From IMG/VR virus record IMGVR_UViG_3300031241_000016, positions 1 through 28,857 of that record: a DNA stretch of 28,857 nt, one strand, 5' to 3'. The notes under the pieces are model-generated. The model searched no databases and was not told the origin of the DNA. It saw only the letters and a list, made by a program, of their open reading frames with translations. Positions 14,674 through 23,353 of this stretch are shown one piece after another; positions within the stretch are counted from its first letter, which is position 1; each line of letters starts with the position of its first letter. The stretch comes from a virus. The position numbers and the translations under genes are program-made.

Positions 14674-15687
14674 TTAGATGGTCAGGTAGTTGAAGCCGCC
14701 CACACGAGAGCAGGAGGTCGGTTTGGTCAGCACCAGTTCGGCAATGTTCACCACCGCGCCAACGTAGCCAAGCTGCCAGTTCGACAGGGTAGACTCGAAG
14801 CCGGTAAACGCGAACGCGCCTTGCTCATGGATGTACATGGACAGGTAGTTGCTGTTCAGGATGTACATCGTGCCTTCGGGACAGTTCATGTCGGCAAACA
14901 CCGGCACTCCTGCAACCATCAGCGCGCGGAAGCCAGAGCGCGGGCCATCTTCCAGTTTGTCGAAAGACGCGCCGGGAGTGACCATGTAGGTTTCCTGTCC
15001 AACGAAGTCTTGAGCCAGAAGCGCCCAGGTTCCGAATCCGCACACGGCGAAGTTCGGCATTTCACCGCCTGCGGCCTTGGCAGTACCAGTCAGGTATTGC
15101 AGGACGTTCTGGCGGGTCGGGTTTGCGCCTGCTGCGGCGTAGACCTTGGATTTCCAGAACGGGTTGGCTGAACGGCTGATGTTGCCGTAAGTGACCAGAT
15201 TGGTAGAGTCATCCACCGCACCGGGCAAACCGATCATTTGCAGGTTGTTCGAAGTGTTGTTGTACAGGGCTTGCGACCAGAACGCTGCCAAGTTATTACC
15301 GGCATCGTTCATGCGGGCTTCGATGATGGGGATAACGGCATAGTCCACCTGAACCGCGGCCTCCATACCCAAGAACGGGATGGGGGTAATCGACAGTTTC
15401 AGGTTGAACTCAGCATTCTGAATACCGGGCTGAACGGACGGCTGACTGAAGGTGCCGGAGTAATCCGAAGCCTGAGTCGTGACCATGTTCGTACCCTGCA
15501 CCGGCACAGTAACGCTCGACGCGCCACCCGAAGCAGACTGATTATTGGCAATCAGCATGGACAGCAACGGCGTAGAGCCGTAGGTTTGGACAACGAGCTT
15601 GGGGATAAAAGCCCTTCTCGTCACCGCAGTTAGTTCGGATGCTACGGCACCCGCAGCCGGTAAAATTCCACTTCCAAGTACAGGCAT
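14674..15687 (-). CDS. Major capsid protein
   Basis: A 337-residue protein with the features of an HK97-fold capsid subunit: a short N-terminal arm, a beta-rich P-domain-like section (GGASSVTVPVQGTNMVTTQA), then mixed helices and strands, with IPFLGMEAAVQVDYAVIPII in the middle. It has a strong ribosome-binding site (AGGAGG, 6 nt before the ATG). The preceding gene has scaffold character, as in the usual scaffold-capsid pair. No protease cleavage site or maturation protease is evident nearby. Homology was judged by pattern and gene order only. Confidence 0.8.
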   Translation of the reverse strand: MPVLGSGILPAAGAVASELTAVTRRAFIPKLVVQTYGSTPLLSMLIANNQSASGGASSVTVPVQGTNMVTTQASDYSGTFSQPSVQPGIQNAEFNLKLSITPIPFLGMEAAVQVDYAVIPIIEARMNDAGNNLAAFWSQALYNNTSNNLQMIGLPGAVDDSTNLVTYGNISRSANPFWKSKVYAAAGANPTRQNVLQYLTGTAKAAGGEMPNFAVCGFGTWALLAQDFVGQETYMVTPGASFDKLEDGPRSGFRALMVAGVPVFADMNCPEGTMYILNSNYLSMYIHEQGAFAFTGFESTLSNWQLGYVGAVVNIAELVLTKPTSCSRVGGFNYLTI

Positions 15688-15731
15688 TGTAGCCTCCTAT
15701 TAATTAAACACAGCCCTGCTTTTTACTGCAA

Positions 15732-16268
15732 TCAAACTTTAATGCGACCGCTCTGAATGTCAGAAATCGTGTTCGCCGCTTCATTCCGTGCCCACTGAGC
15801 GATATTCCCGCCGTATGGCTTGGTATCGACCTGCGGCTTCTGGTGTGAACCGAAACCGGCCTGGTACGGCGTTGGCTTCGCAGACTGACGCTGCGCCACC
15901 ATGAACTCCGCTGCCGTATCATGGTTACTGATACCCTTCTCGACCATGATCTTCTCGACCTCGGCAACGTCTGCGTCAGAAAGCCCTTTTGACTTTTTGA
16001 GCGCATCGCGCCGGTTCATCACGTTCTCACGCGCATCACGCTCAATGATCTTCGCTTCCAAAGCCTCACGCTTGGCGCGTTCCTCGGCAACAGCCGAAGT
16101 AATCTGGTTCGCAATGTCCAATTCAGGAATGCTCATGGACGGGTCGGCCTTCTTCGCCAAACTCAAAAAACCTGTCCGAGTCTCAGGATTGTCGGACAAA
16201 CCCTTGGCAATCTGCGCCAATCCAACAATTGCTTCCTGACTTAACCCTTCCAACGATACGTCACTCAT
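15732..16268 (-). CDS. Capsid scaffold protein candidate
   Basis: A 178-residue charged, almost entirely helical protein with a coiled-coil core at about 55-100 (EERAKREALEAKIIERDARE) and a positively charged end (ISDIQSGRIKV). It lies directly before the major capsid gene. Helical, low-hydrophobicity proteins with a basic C-terminus just before the capsid gene are typically scaffolds, which organise procapsid assembly and then leave. AAGGGG lies 6 nt upstream of the ATG. Confidence 0.7.
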   Translation of the reverse strand: MSDVSLEGLSQEAIVGLAQIAKGLSDNPETRTGFLSLAKKADPSMSIPELDIANQITSAVAEERAKREALEAKIIERDARENVMNRRDALKKSKGLSDADVAEVEKIMVEKGISNHDTAAEFMVAQRQSAKPTPYQAGFGSHQKPQVDTKPYGGNIAQWARNEAANTISDIQSGRIKV

Positions 16269-16304
16269 GTTTAGCCCCTTTCACAGTTAGTGATTACTCA
16301 CACT

Positions 16305-16493
16305 TTACATCGTTCCGCCCGGTTTGCGCAACTTCAAGCTGTTGACCGTCTTGCCGTACGTTTCATGCAGCTTGTCCATGCCGCCAATCTCGCTCATGCG
16401 AGGGGGATTGAGGATGCGGCCATGCTGCTTGGCAACCTCGGTGGGTTTGCGGATAGGGTAAGCCTTCGGTTTGAACAGTTGGTTTTCAGACAT
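16305..16493 (-). CDS. Small basic phage protein, unknown function
   Basis: A 62-residue basic, proline-containing protein (LFKPKAYPIRKPTEV, LNPPRMSEIGGM). AAGGAG sits 7 nt before the ATG, a strong site that supports a real gene. It lies between a Gly/Pro-rich structural gene and the scaffold candidate. No motif was recognised. It may be a minor head protein. Confidence 0.62.
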   Translation of the reverse strand: MSENQLFKPKAYPIRKPTEVAKQHGRILNPPRMSEIGGMDKLHETYGKTVNSLKLRKPGGTM

Positions 16494-16504
16494 TTCGTTC
16501 TCCT

Positions 16505-16924
16505 TTATTGCATTGGTGGTTGTTGTGGTGCGCCTGGTGGTGCGCCTGCGCCTTGTGGCGGCTGACCGCCTGAACCTTGAGGCATACTCGACACCATATT
16601 CATAATCTCTGACGGAATCAGCGCCCGTCCTGCATCCTGACTCTTGCCAAACGTGTTGGATAACTTCTTCAATACGTCCAAGATCGTCTTTCCCTCGTCA
16701 GAATCCGAACCAAACGCGGAAAGGGTCTGCTCAAACAGCTTGATACCCATTTGAACCTGCGACATTGCCGCGTGCTTCTCGCCCGCGTTGTCCTGCGGCG
16801 TACTCATCGGCGCGGATACGGGCCCGGATGGCGGTGGTGTAGCGCCCGCTGCCGGTGCGCCCCCTTGCTGACCGCCGCCCCCTTGCATTGCCTTCATCAA
16901 TTCTGGTGGAATTTGGTCAGGCAT
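16505..16924 (-). CDS. Gly/Pro/Gln-rich structural protein
   Basis: A 139-residue protein starting at ATG 16924, chosen because AGGAG precedes it by 8 nt and the ATG overlaps the TGA of the upstream gene (ATGA). Both ends are low complexity: an N-terminal Gly/Gln/Pro segment (QGGGGQQGGAPAAGATPPPS) and a similar C-terminal segment (PPGAPQQPPMQ). They flank a helical core at about 50-110 (VQMGIKLFEQTLSAFGSDSD). This layout suggests a flexible tether around an oligomerising helix pair. The function is unknown; position suggests head assembly. Confidence 0.62.
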   Translation of the reverse strand: MPDQIPPELMKAMQGGGGQQGGAPAAGATPPPSGPVSAPMSTPQDNAGEKHAAMSQVQMGIKLFEQTLSAFGSDSDEGKTILDVLKKLSNTFGKSQDAGRALIPSEIMNMVSSMPQGSGGQPPQGAGAPPGAPQQPPMQ

Positions 16925-18279
16925 CAGTAAATCTCCTTCCAATCCAGTGAAACCGCTAATGTCGGCGCAATGGTGGTTGTTCCTTGCAGAGAACCAACAG
17001 CCAGCGCCAAAACATTGATTCCGGTGATGGTCAAACTGCCGGCCGCGTTCTGCCCGACACGAATCTGATTGTCGTCACATTGGGTAAGATCGAAGTCGTA
17101 TGCACCAACAGTGTTGGGTAGGGTGCCGCTGAACAGGTATTCGCCGGTAACAGCCGTTCCCTCTGCCGCTCCTTGGTCGATTTCACAGATGCTTGACGGG
17201 GCCGGGAAGATGCCGAAGGTTGCTCCGGTCATGGGCGTAGGCATGGCGACGAGCGCCCATTGGATAGCCGTTGTGCCGGTTCCTGCCGTCAGGACGGTTA
17301 TTCTCGCCCGAACAGGGATGATCGTAGCCCGCTTGGTCAGGTCATTTGTCAGAAGGGCGCGAACAGCAAGTAGCGGGTACAGAGCATTCGCCGTACCGAT
17401 GGCGCTGGCAGTCGTTCCAGAATTGGCTGAGAAGTACCGCCAGCCGCGTTTCCGCGTACCGTCAGTCTCCTGCAAAACAACCATATTGATGAGTTGCAGG
17501 GTAGCCGCTGCCGGTATCGCGCCGGTCGTGTAAATCTCGGCACGAACAGGGAATGAGCCGGTACGGGCGTAGGGCGTTGTCAGAGCGTTGACGCTGACGA
17601 ACTCATGCACCCAAACAGTCTCGAATCCAGTATTGAACCCCATGCGTATGACGCCGACGCCGAGGTATTGGAATTGCATAATGAAGTGCTGCGGAACCGC
17701 CCAATTGATATTCAGGCCGGAAGGATTGCCCGCTGTCGGCCCTGTTCCGTCCATGTGGTCAATCGTCCACTGATTCTGCGGAACGCGAATTTCATTGACC
17801 GTTCCGCCGATATAGTTGCGCAACACCAGATTGATCGTTGTGCCGACCGCTTCCAGATACAGGCCGTCGCCGATACCGGAAGGGGCGCTGCCGGTGGCCG
17901 CTTGATCTGAGAACATGCCGACGCGCTGCGTCAAGTTGGCGACCAAAGGGGCGAACGTGAAGGTGAAACGCTGCAAGGTGCTGATGCCCGGTGCGTACCG
18001 GATGTACTGGTAGCTCTGAATCCAGTAACCGCTCCCTGATGTTGTGACGATCGTATTCAGGCTGGTCGTGCCGGAGTTGGCCGTGTTGGTCAGTGTGCCA
18101 GAGCCGTAGGCGGTCTTTTCCCAAATCGGGTCGGCGGGTGCTTGGGAGAAGTTTTGCTCAAATATCACGCTCGGAAGCGACACTCTGCCGCGCCCGAAAC
18201 TGTCAACCATCGGGTCGCGCGTACTCGTCGTGACTACTGCCACGCCTTCAGGAATATATCGTGCGCCGCTTATTGGCAT
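16924..18279 (-). CDS. Structural beta-rich protein (possible lectin-like head protein)
   Basis: A 451-residue protein with little charge and many Thr/Gly/Val strands. Residues about 40-240 (FEQNFSQAPADPIWEKT through GVGVIRMGFNTGFETVWVHE) read like a concanavalin-like jelly-roll domain, as in some phage head-fibre and surface proteins. Residues about 290-450 form a second beta domain (RATIIPVRARITVLTAGTGT). No strong ribosome-binding site is visible; the start lies 3 nt after the stop of the upstream gene, so coupling is likely. The role is inferred from fold style and neighbours. Confidence 0.62.
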   Translation of the reverse strand: MPISGARYIPEGVAVVTTSTRDPMVDSFGRGRVSLPSVIFEQNFSQAPADPIWEKTAYGSGTLTNTANSGTTSLNTIVTTSGSGYWIQSYQYIRYAPGISTLQRFTFTFAPLVANLTQRVGMFSDQAATGSAPSGIGDGLYLEAVGTTINLVLRNYIGGTVNEIRVPQNQWTIDHMDGTGPTAGNPSGLNINWAVPQHFIMQFQYLGVGVIRMGFNTGFETVWVHEFVSVNALTTPYARTGSFPVRAEIYTTGAIPAAATLQLINMVVLQETDGTRKRGWRYFSANSGTTASAIGTANALYPLLAVRALLTNDLTKRATIIPVRARITVLTAGTGTTAIQWALVAMPTPMTGATFGIFPAPSSICEIDQGAAEGTAVTGEYLFSGTLPNTVGAYDFDLTQCDDNQIRVGQNAAGSLTITGINVLALAVGSLQGTTTIAPTLAVSLDWKEIY

Positions 18280-18282
18280 GGT

Positions 18283-18687
18283 TTAGGCCGTGTAAATGTC
18301 GCCGTAGACGTAAATATCAACCGTAGCCGCTGCTCCTTGCGCGGTGCCAAGGTTGAGGTACAGAGCGCCAATGCCGCTGATCGTGTTGGTAGACGCAATC
18401 GAAAGGTCTTGCACAACAGCAGCGGACGACAGAGAAGGGGTGACTGCGGTTACAACCGCTACGCCGCCTGCCGCTACCGCTGTATTGATGGTGAAACGCG
18501 CTGTGGTTGGGTTGATCGAGCCGTTGGTCATTGCCACGGCACGAACGCGGAATTTGGTTGGAGTGTCGATCATCGGAATGACCGTATCGACGTTGGTGGC
18601 GGTGTTCAGGTTCACGCCCATCGCGGAGCCGAGCAGTATGCTACCAAACTGTGCAGCTAATTTTGTGCCTACTTTATCGCCTGCCAT
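18283..18687 (-). CDS. Small beta-rich structural protein (decoration candidate)
   Basis: A 134-residue, Ala/Thr/Val-rich protein of alternating strands (ATVDIYVYGDIYTA at the end) with no cysteine and few charges. AGGAG lies about 7 nt before the ATG. It is the first gene after the 18730-18761 terminator and heads the block leading to the capsid genes. It could be a capsid stabilising or decoration protein. No family was recognised. Confidence 0.62.
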   Translation of the reverse strand: MAGDKVGTKLAAQFGSILLGSAMGVNLNTATNVDTVIPMIDTPTKFRVRAVAMTNGSINPTTARFTINTAVAAGGVAVVTAVTPSLSSAAVVQDLSIASTNTISGIGALYLNLGTAQGAAATVDIYVYGDIYTA

Positions 18688-18729
18688 GTCATCACTCCTA
18701 AACTGTGAACACTTACTTCGAATTTGGTG

Positions 18730-18761
18730 AAAAAAAGAGAAGGCGCTGACGGACGCCCCTC
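18730..18761 (-). terminator. Intrinsic terminator (or attenuator) after the mini-gene
   Basis: On the minus strand GAGGGGCG (18761-18754) pairs with CGCCTTCTC (18745-18737) across an 8-nt loop, leaving a single T bulge and one G-T pair. Seven T follow at once (18736-18730). This is a standard rho-independent terminator for leftward transcription. It stands upstream of 18283-18687 and, further on, the capsid genes, so it must be leaky, regulated or bypassed. Confidence 0.65.
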
Positions 18762-18771
18762 AGTCGTAAGA

Positions 18772-18816
18772 TTACTTACGTGCCTTGCGGCCATGTTTAC
18801 GGGCTTTACGGGCCAT
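18772..18816 (-). CDS. 14-residue Arg/Lys-rich mini-protein
   Basis: The minus strand reads MARKARKHGRKARK then TAA. It has an ideal ribosome-binding site, GGAGG (18827-18823), 6 nt before the ATG, better than most genes here. Eight of 14 residues are Arg or Lys, arranged as repeats of (A/G)RK. The stop codon lies in the loop of a perfect 6-bp hairpin (18765-18770 with 18775-18780), and the terminator starts 10 nt after the stop. It may be a genuine nucleic-acid-binding micro-protein, or a leader peptide whose translation controls the terminator. The repeats make a random ORF unlikely. Confidence 0.62.
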   Translation of the reverse strand: MARKARKHGRKARK

Positions 18817-18879
18817 AATAAACCTCCATTGAAGAAGTTGGGCCACTTTTTTCAAAGGGAGCAGCCATACCCCGAATGC

Positions 18880-18909
18880 ACTTTACTTCTAATAAAACAC
18901 GGCTGTCAA
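18880..18909 (-). promoter_or_regulatory. Putative sigma-70-type leftward promoter
   Basis: A perfect -35 TTGACA (18909-18904) is followed after 18 nt by TAAAGT (18885-18880), four of six matches to the -10 consensus. Transcription would begin near 18872, just after the portal gene, and would run through the mini-gene and its terminator into the structural genes. The -10 match is modest. Confidence 0.5.
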
Positions 18910-18921
18910 GTGAGTACCCAC

Positions 18922-20613
18922 TTATTTTCCCATCCCGACAAGCTGCTTGATCTTTTCCAGTAATCCCTGCTGCTCCTGCGCCGACTGTTGAGAATCGCCC
19001 TTTGGCTGATTCTTTGCCGCTTCCGCCGCCTGTTCCGCCTTCTGCGCCTCTTCCTGTTTTTTCTCGATGATTTTGAGTTCGCGAAGAATTAGTTCCTTGT
19101 CGGGCGGGCTGATAATCTCGATGTACCGTTCCCGGTTGATCGCGCCTGCCTGAAGCATTTCGGTTGCCAATTCCTTCAAGTCCTCGACAAACAAAGGCGA
19201 GTTGGAGTGAGCGTCCACTTTCACTACATAGTGCTGCGTGAATTGGTCTGCAACGAAAGTGTTTTTCTCAGGGCTGTCGTCACGATATTCAGTCGGGTCG
19301 TACTTCTGCATAATCTTCAGGAAGATGGTTGCCATGCCTTCCAGTGCGTCCTCAACGACCAGGGCGCGTTTCTTGATGCGCGCGCTGGACAGGCGGGCAA
19401 GCTCGGACGTTTGACGCCCTGATCTAACTCCTACCTCGCCCTTACCCATGAGAATGTTCTGAAGGCCAGAGCGTTCCGCGAACGCAGCGTCAATCTCGCG
19501 TATCTCGGCAAACAGGTCTTGCGGCAGGGTAGGTGCGTGCCGCTCGATCTTCGACTGCATCCCTTCCGTGCTGATGTATGAGCCCTCGGAGAATGCGGCA
19601 TATTGCTTCTCTTCCAACAATCCCATCCAGCCGGTCATGGAGGTAGGAGGCTTGACTTGCAGGTTGAGCAGTTTCTTGATCTGCGCCACGCGCTCGTTGC
19701 GCCACTTCTGCAATCCGATCATCCCGGCCACTTCCGACATTCCCCAATAGTACGAGTACATCGGCGTCGGGCATATCTGAACGAAGGGATGCTCGCCCTT
19801 GATGAAGAAGTTCTTGCGGTCGTAGATGGTAGTTCCGCTGTCGGGGCGGGTGACAATCTGGTAATCGTTCTCTTCGTCGTTCCACACGTACAGGTCGTGC
19901 ATCCTGACCAAATCCTCATCCACTTCCGGCAGGTATTGAATATCCATTTCCAGATTGGAGTTCACATTGCCGGTGACGTTTGGTGAGGTGGATGCAACAA
20001 GAATCCTGTCCAGCCCTGTCTGCTCCATCTGACTGACCGGCGCGGCGTGAACGCTCTCGATAATCTGCTTTTGCTGCGGGTGCGCCGACAGGTCTTTGGT
20101 AAGCTGTGAAACAGTTGTGTAGTAGCTGTGCGTGAATGCTTCCTGACGGTCGGTGAACGGCAAGTCCTCGCGCAGTACACCAATGGAGGCAGGGTCAACA
20201 GTGAACGGATGAATCTCACTCCCGCGCACGATCAGTTTGATGAACATGCTGCCGTACACAAGGCTCCACGTCATTGCCTGGGAGAATACTTGGTCGGCAT
20301 TGCTCGAAAGCCAAACATCGTTCATTGCCCGATTGAGCGGCTTGAGGCGCAGGTACTCGGTTTCAGGTTCACCGGACGGAAGGTGGATTGAGAACTTGGT
20401 TGTCTCCGACGCAAACAGGAACGCAGTCAGGGTGTCGATGTGGGAGAAGATTTTGTTGTAGGGGGTCTCATCCTCTTCGGCAGAGCGTCCATGGAGGTAG
20501 TAGTGCCGGAGCATCGCATAGTTCTGCGCACGCCCCTCCTGTGAGGCCGTACATTTCCGAATCAACTCTTCATAGAACTGATCGCGCTCATTCGGCTCTG
20601 TTGGTATTTTCAT
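18922..20613 (-). CDS. Portal protein
   Basis: A 563-residue protein. Typical portal traits are the helical N-terminal region (NERDQFYEELIRKCTASQEG), the stretch around 130-165 with SLVYGSMFIKLIV, followed by a long wing/clip region. A stem helix region follows at about 290-330, and GVRSGRQTSELARLSSARIKKRA at about 388-410 resembles the conserved crown-side helix of podovirus portals. The C-terminus (about 500-563) is a charged coiled coil rich in Glu, Gln and Ala. The portal is the dodecameric DNA gate of the capsid vertex, working with the terminase encoded at 21515. GAGGA lies 7 nt upstream of the ATG. Confidence 0.82.
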   Translation of the reverse strand: MKIPTEPNERDQFYEELIRKCTASQEGRAQNYAMLRHYYLHGRSAEEDETPYNKIFSHIDTLTAFLFASETTKFSIHLPSGEPETEYLRLKPLNRAMNDVWLSSNADQVFSQAMTWSLVYGSMFIKLIVRGSEIHPFTVDPASIGVLREDLPFTDRQEAFTHSYYTTVSQLTKDLSAHPQQKQIIESVHAAPVSQMEQTGLDRILVASTSPNVTGNVNSNLEMDIQYLPEVDEDLVRMHDLYVWNDEENDYQIVTRPDSGTTIYDRKNFFIKGEHPFVQICPTPMYSYYWGMSEVAGMIGLQKWRNERVAQIKKLLNLQVKPPTSMTGWMGLLEEKQYAAFSEGSYISTEGMQSKIERHAPTLPQDLFAEIREIDAAFAERSGLQNILMGKGEVGVRSGRQTSELARLSSARIKKRALVVEDALEGMATIFLKIMQKYDPTEYRDDSPEKNTFVADQFTQHYVVKVDAHSNSPLFVEDLKELATEMLQAGAINRERYIEIISPPDKELILRELKIIEKKQEEAQKAEQAAEAAKNQPKGDSQQSAQEQQGLLEKIKQLVGMGK

Positions 20614-20623
20614 GTGTTAGTCC

Positions 20624-21079
20624 TCACTTACCGTCCCAGCTTGCTTGGATAAGGGGTTTAGGCTGGTTCAATTGCGACTTTACCACATCGCTAGTGAGCG
20701 CATTGTCACTCACAAAGCCGTTTGATTGCAAGGTGTTCGGAATTGCGTTATCGCCACTACCCAAACCTCCGGCATACGTCTGCCCGCTCAGCATCTGCTG
20801 CTGCATATTGTTCTGAGCCTTGAGAAAGTTCTTGTCCTGAATGAAAGCGCCGGTATCACCACCGTTGTTATTCATGTCGGACAGGCCGTGATCTTGAGCA
20901 AGCCCGCGCAAGGTAGCGTCAATATTCTTCGTGCGCGCCGTTCCGATATTCGGGGCGCTGACCAGCTTCTGAACCATCCTGCTTGAGCAACCATGGGGGC
21001 ACTTTGGGGTTGCGGCAGAGCTTGAGCATAGCTTCTCGAACTTGCCGTGGGCCATGCAAACGTATTCGTAGAGCGGCAT
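20624..21079 (-). CDS. FmdB-like zinc-ribbon phage protein
   Basis: A 151-residue protein opening with MPLYEYVCMAHGKFEKLCSS, then PKCPHGCSSRMVQKLVSAP. This is the pattern of FmdB/CxxC regulatory zinc ribbons (MPxYEYxCxxCGxxFE...CPxC), here with Cys at 8, 18, 27 and 31 and a His at 11. The rest is an Asn/Gln-rich tail of unknown function. AAGGA lies about 7 nt before the ATG. In cellular genes the domain binds zinc and its role is poorly known. Its place between terminase-side and portal genes suggests a packaging or head-assembly role. Confidence 0.7.
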   Translation of the reverse strand: MPLYEYVCMAHGKFEKLCSSSAATPKCPHGCSSRMVQKLVSAPNIGTARTKNIDATLRGLAQDHGLSDMNNNGGDTGAFIQDKNFLKAQNNMQQQMLSGQTYAGGLGSGDNAIPNTLQSNGFVSDNALTSDVVKSQLNQPKPLIQASWDGK

Positions 21080-21080
21080 T

Positions 21081-21518
21081 TTATTTTCCTTTGAAGATTG
21101 TTGCGAAATTCGGCATTACTTTCGGAGGCGCGGCCTGCTGCACCTTCGTCAACGATACACCTCCCACTCCGATGTTCACTCTCATTTCCCTGACCGGCTC
21201 ACCTACAGGGTGGTCATGGAACACGTACTTTCCGTGCTTGATCTTGGTAATCATTCCGGCATCTACGAGCCGAATTATTCTCGACAGCCTGCGCCTACGA
21301 ATATTTCCGTAGTTCAAGTTTCCGGCAATCCACTTCCTGAAATTATTCTCGTGGTCTTTCATTAATATCGCCAAATCCCAAAACCTGATCTTGGTGCTGC
21401 GCGGCTGACCTCGCGGACCCGGACTGTTAGGCCCACGATACCTTGAGCACATCCGACGAAGCTCATCTTGGGGAATTATTTCCCAATCCTCATCGGCGGG
21501 CTTTGAGACCTTATTCAT
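21081..21518 (-). CDS. Basic protein beside the terminase, unknown function
   Basis: A 145-residue basic protein with an Arg-rich centre (GNLNYGNIRRRRLSRIIRLV) followed by DAGMITKIKHGKYVFHDHP, which reads like a small winged-helix turn-and-wing. It overlaps the terminase stop (ATGA at 21515-21518) and has AGGA about 8 nt upstream. DNA binding is plausible. A terminase accessory or small-terminase role is possible, though the winged-helix gene at 23659 is an equal candidate. Confidence 0.6.
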   Translation of the reverse strand: MNKVSKPADEDWEIIPQDELRRMCSRYRGPNSPGPRGQPRSTKIRFWDLAILMKDHENNFRKWIAGNLNYGNIRRRRLSRIIRLVDAGMITKIKHGKYVFHDHPVGEPVREMRVNIGVGGVSLTKVQQAAPPKVMPNFATIFKGK

Positions 21519-23353
21519 GCGGACATTCCTATTCCACGGAGATAATTTTCCACGGTCTTTCCCGCCCCGCCCGTTGTGCCGTCAGCATCACGCTTCTGGC
21601 AAGCCTGCCGAGACAATCCTTGTTGCACCAGCCTAATTCTAACGTAGTCAATCCATGTGACAGTGGCGAGGGCGCTGGCAACAATCCGATCATCCTTGCC
21701 GCGTCCAGGCGCTCCAAGGAATCCATCCTCGCGCACGATGTTTTTCATTTCATCAATGCAGCCTGACGACTTGACGCGAATCATACTGCGCTCAAATCCG
21801 TCCTTGAAGGCGTTGAACATGCGCTCCTTCTCAAGCGTGTTCGTGCGGGTGTGGTACGCGCTCGGTGCTCCGAACGAGTCCTGACGCTTGTACATGAAGT
21901 TCTGGATGTTCGACACGATGTTCAGCAATCCACGACCACCACCGTTCGGAGAATTGGCCGCAACCCTCTTTAAGCTGTTCATTTCAGTAAGCACAGCCTG
22001 ACCCGGACCGTTTATCTCAAGGTTCAACATACAGGTGGATGACGACTCCATCATGTACGCCCCGGCCAGATAGCAGATTATCCAAGCGAACTGGTAGGGC
22101 GAACAGTCGGACGTGTTGAACTCGGCTACTTGCTCCATACCGTCCGAGTAGCACCTATAGACGCTTGCACAAAATCTATCAGCCCATTCTGACGAACCAT
22201 AAGCAGGGTCTGCTCCAATAACATAGTGCGCCCCTGCTTTCGGGAAGTCCCATATCTTGAGGTTCTGCAACTTCTCCGAACACTGGACAAGCTCGGTGTC
22301 TTCGAAGTTGTCCTTGAGCATGAACCGGAAGTTGTTGACGGGCAGCTTGACTGCAATCTTGTACTCATCGGTTATCCTGTTCGTGTTGAAGAAGTTCGAC
22401 CCGGACATGATGAAGGCGTAGTCCTCGGTCGGCGGGTGGTTCTGGTACATCAACTGCTCGTCACGCGTCTTCTCCGCGATGTTCCAGCGCCACCAAGCTA
22501 TCTGCTCGTCGGTAATGTCGAAGTCGTACAGCTTCTTCACCGCCGACACCCACTTCCTTTCCTCCGGCGAGATACGGCCATCCCAATACACGCGGTACTC
22601 GGCAGAGCCCTTCTTCTTGACATAGAACTGGTTGCGCCACCAGCCGATGAAGATCGCGCGCTGCGAGTGCGCGTCCTTGGCGTTCTCCCACATATCGACA
22701 AAGTGGTTCATGCCCTGGGCGGTCGATTCGAAAATGAACAGACGGTCTGGATTCTCTTCGGCCAACGAAGCCTCAAGGGATGCCATGCCTTCCTCGTCAC
22801 CCCACTCGGAAACCTCCGTGCCGTGCAGGAAGGTCAGTGCGCCACCCTTACCCAGCTTGGTATTTTTGCGCGTCCCTGCTACCAGATAGGACAGTCTGGA
22901 ACGGTTTTTGAGGACAAGCTGTGTGCGGTTGTGTCGTTCTTCCGGCACTTTCCACTTGTCCGGCAGTCCCGCCATGTACATCGTGATCGTGGCGCGGAAC
23001 ATTTCGCGTGACTCTTCGTTGTGAGTGACGAGCGACCCGCTCATGCCGTTGTGTTTGAACGACCAGTACAGGTCGAGAGCAATGCAAATGGTGGTGATAC
23101 CCTGCTGCCGCCCCTTCAGGATGACGAAGTGGTGACAGCCTTCGTTGATGCCAATGGATATTTGTTCGATGAAATAAACCTGCGTGCCTAACAGATTGTC
23201 GGGAGACAGAGTAATCTCGCCCTTTTCCTTAGTGTCCACCCGCAGAGCGGAGCAGAACGACCAGAAGTTTTTCAGGTTGAATGTGGTTTTCTTCGGTACG
23301 TCAATCGTTACCTCATCGCCCGATACCGATACCTTTGGTTTTTTGACAGTCAC
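21515..23353 (-). CDS. terL: Terminase large subunit
   Basis: A 612-residue packaging motor and nuclease. ATPase signatures: Walker A-like KGRQQGITT at about 80-88, Walker B region ALTFLHGTEVSEW at about 172-184, coupling motif FESTAQG at about 208-214. Nuclease signatures: YVIGADPAYG at about 377-386 with the first catalytic Asp, and GKDDRIVASALA near the C-terminus with the last acidic residues. The start was taken as GTG 23353 because AAGGA lies 4-5 nt upstream and it overlaps the preceding stop (GTGA). A TTG at 23374 would add seven residues. It cuts concatemers and drives DNA through the portal. Confidence 0.9.
   Translation of the reverse strand: MTVKKPKVSVSGDEVTIDVPKKTTFNLKNFWSFCSALRVDTKEKGEITLSPDNLLGTQVYFIEQISIGINEGCHHFVILKGRQQGITTICIALDLYWSFKHNGMSGSLVTHNEESREMFRATITMYMAGLPDKWKVPEERHNRTQLVLKNRSRLSYLVAGTRKNTKLGKGGALTFLHGTEVSEWGDEEGMASLEASLAEENPDRLFIFESTAQGMNHFVDMWENAKDAHSQRAIFIGWWRNQFYVKKKGSAEYRVYWDGRISPEERKWVSAVKKLYDFDITDEQIAWWRWNIAEKTRDEQLMYQNHPPTEDYAFIMSGSNFFNTNRITDEYKIAVKLPVNNFRFMLKDNFEDTELVQCSEKLQNLKIWDFPKAGAHYVIGADPAYGSSEWADRFCASVYRCYSDGMEQVAEFNTSDCSPYQFAWIICYLAGAYMMESSSTCMLNLEINGPGQAVLTEMNSLKRVAANSPNGGGRGLLNIVSNIQNFMYKRQDSFGAPSAYHTRTNTLEKERMFNAFKDGFERSMIRVKSSGCIDEMKNIVREDGFLGAPGRGKDDRIVASALATVTWIDYVRIRLVQQGLSRQACQKRDADGTTGGAGKTVENYLRGIGMSA

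Noticed and set aside
22226-23011. 261-codon rightward ORF
   Set aside because: Antisense to the well-supported terminase gene, Arg/Val-rich shadow translation with no recognised motif.
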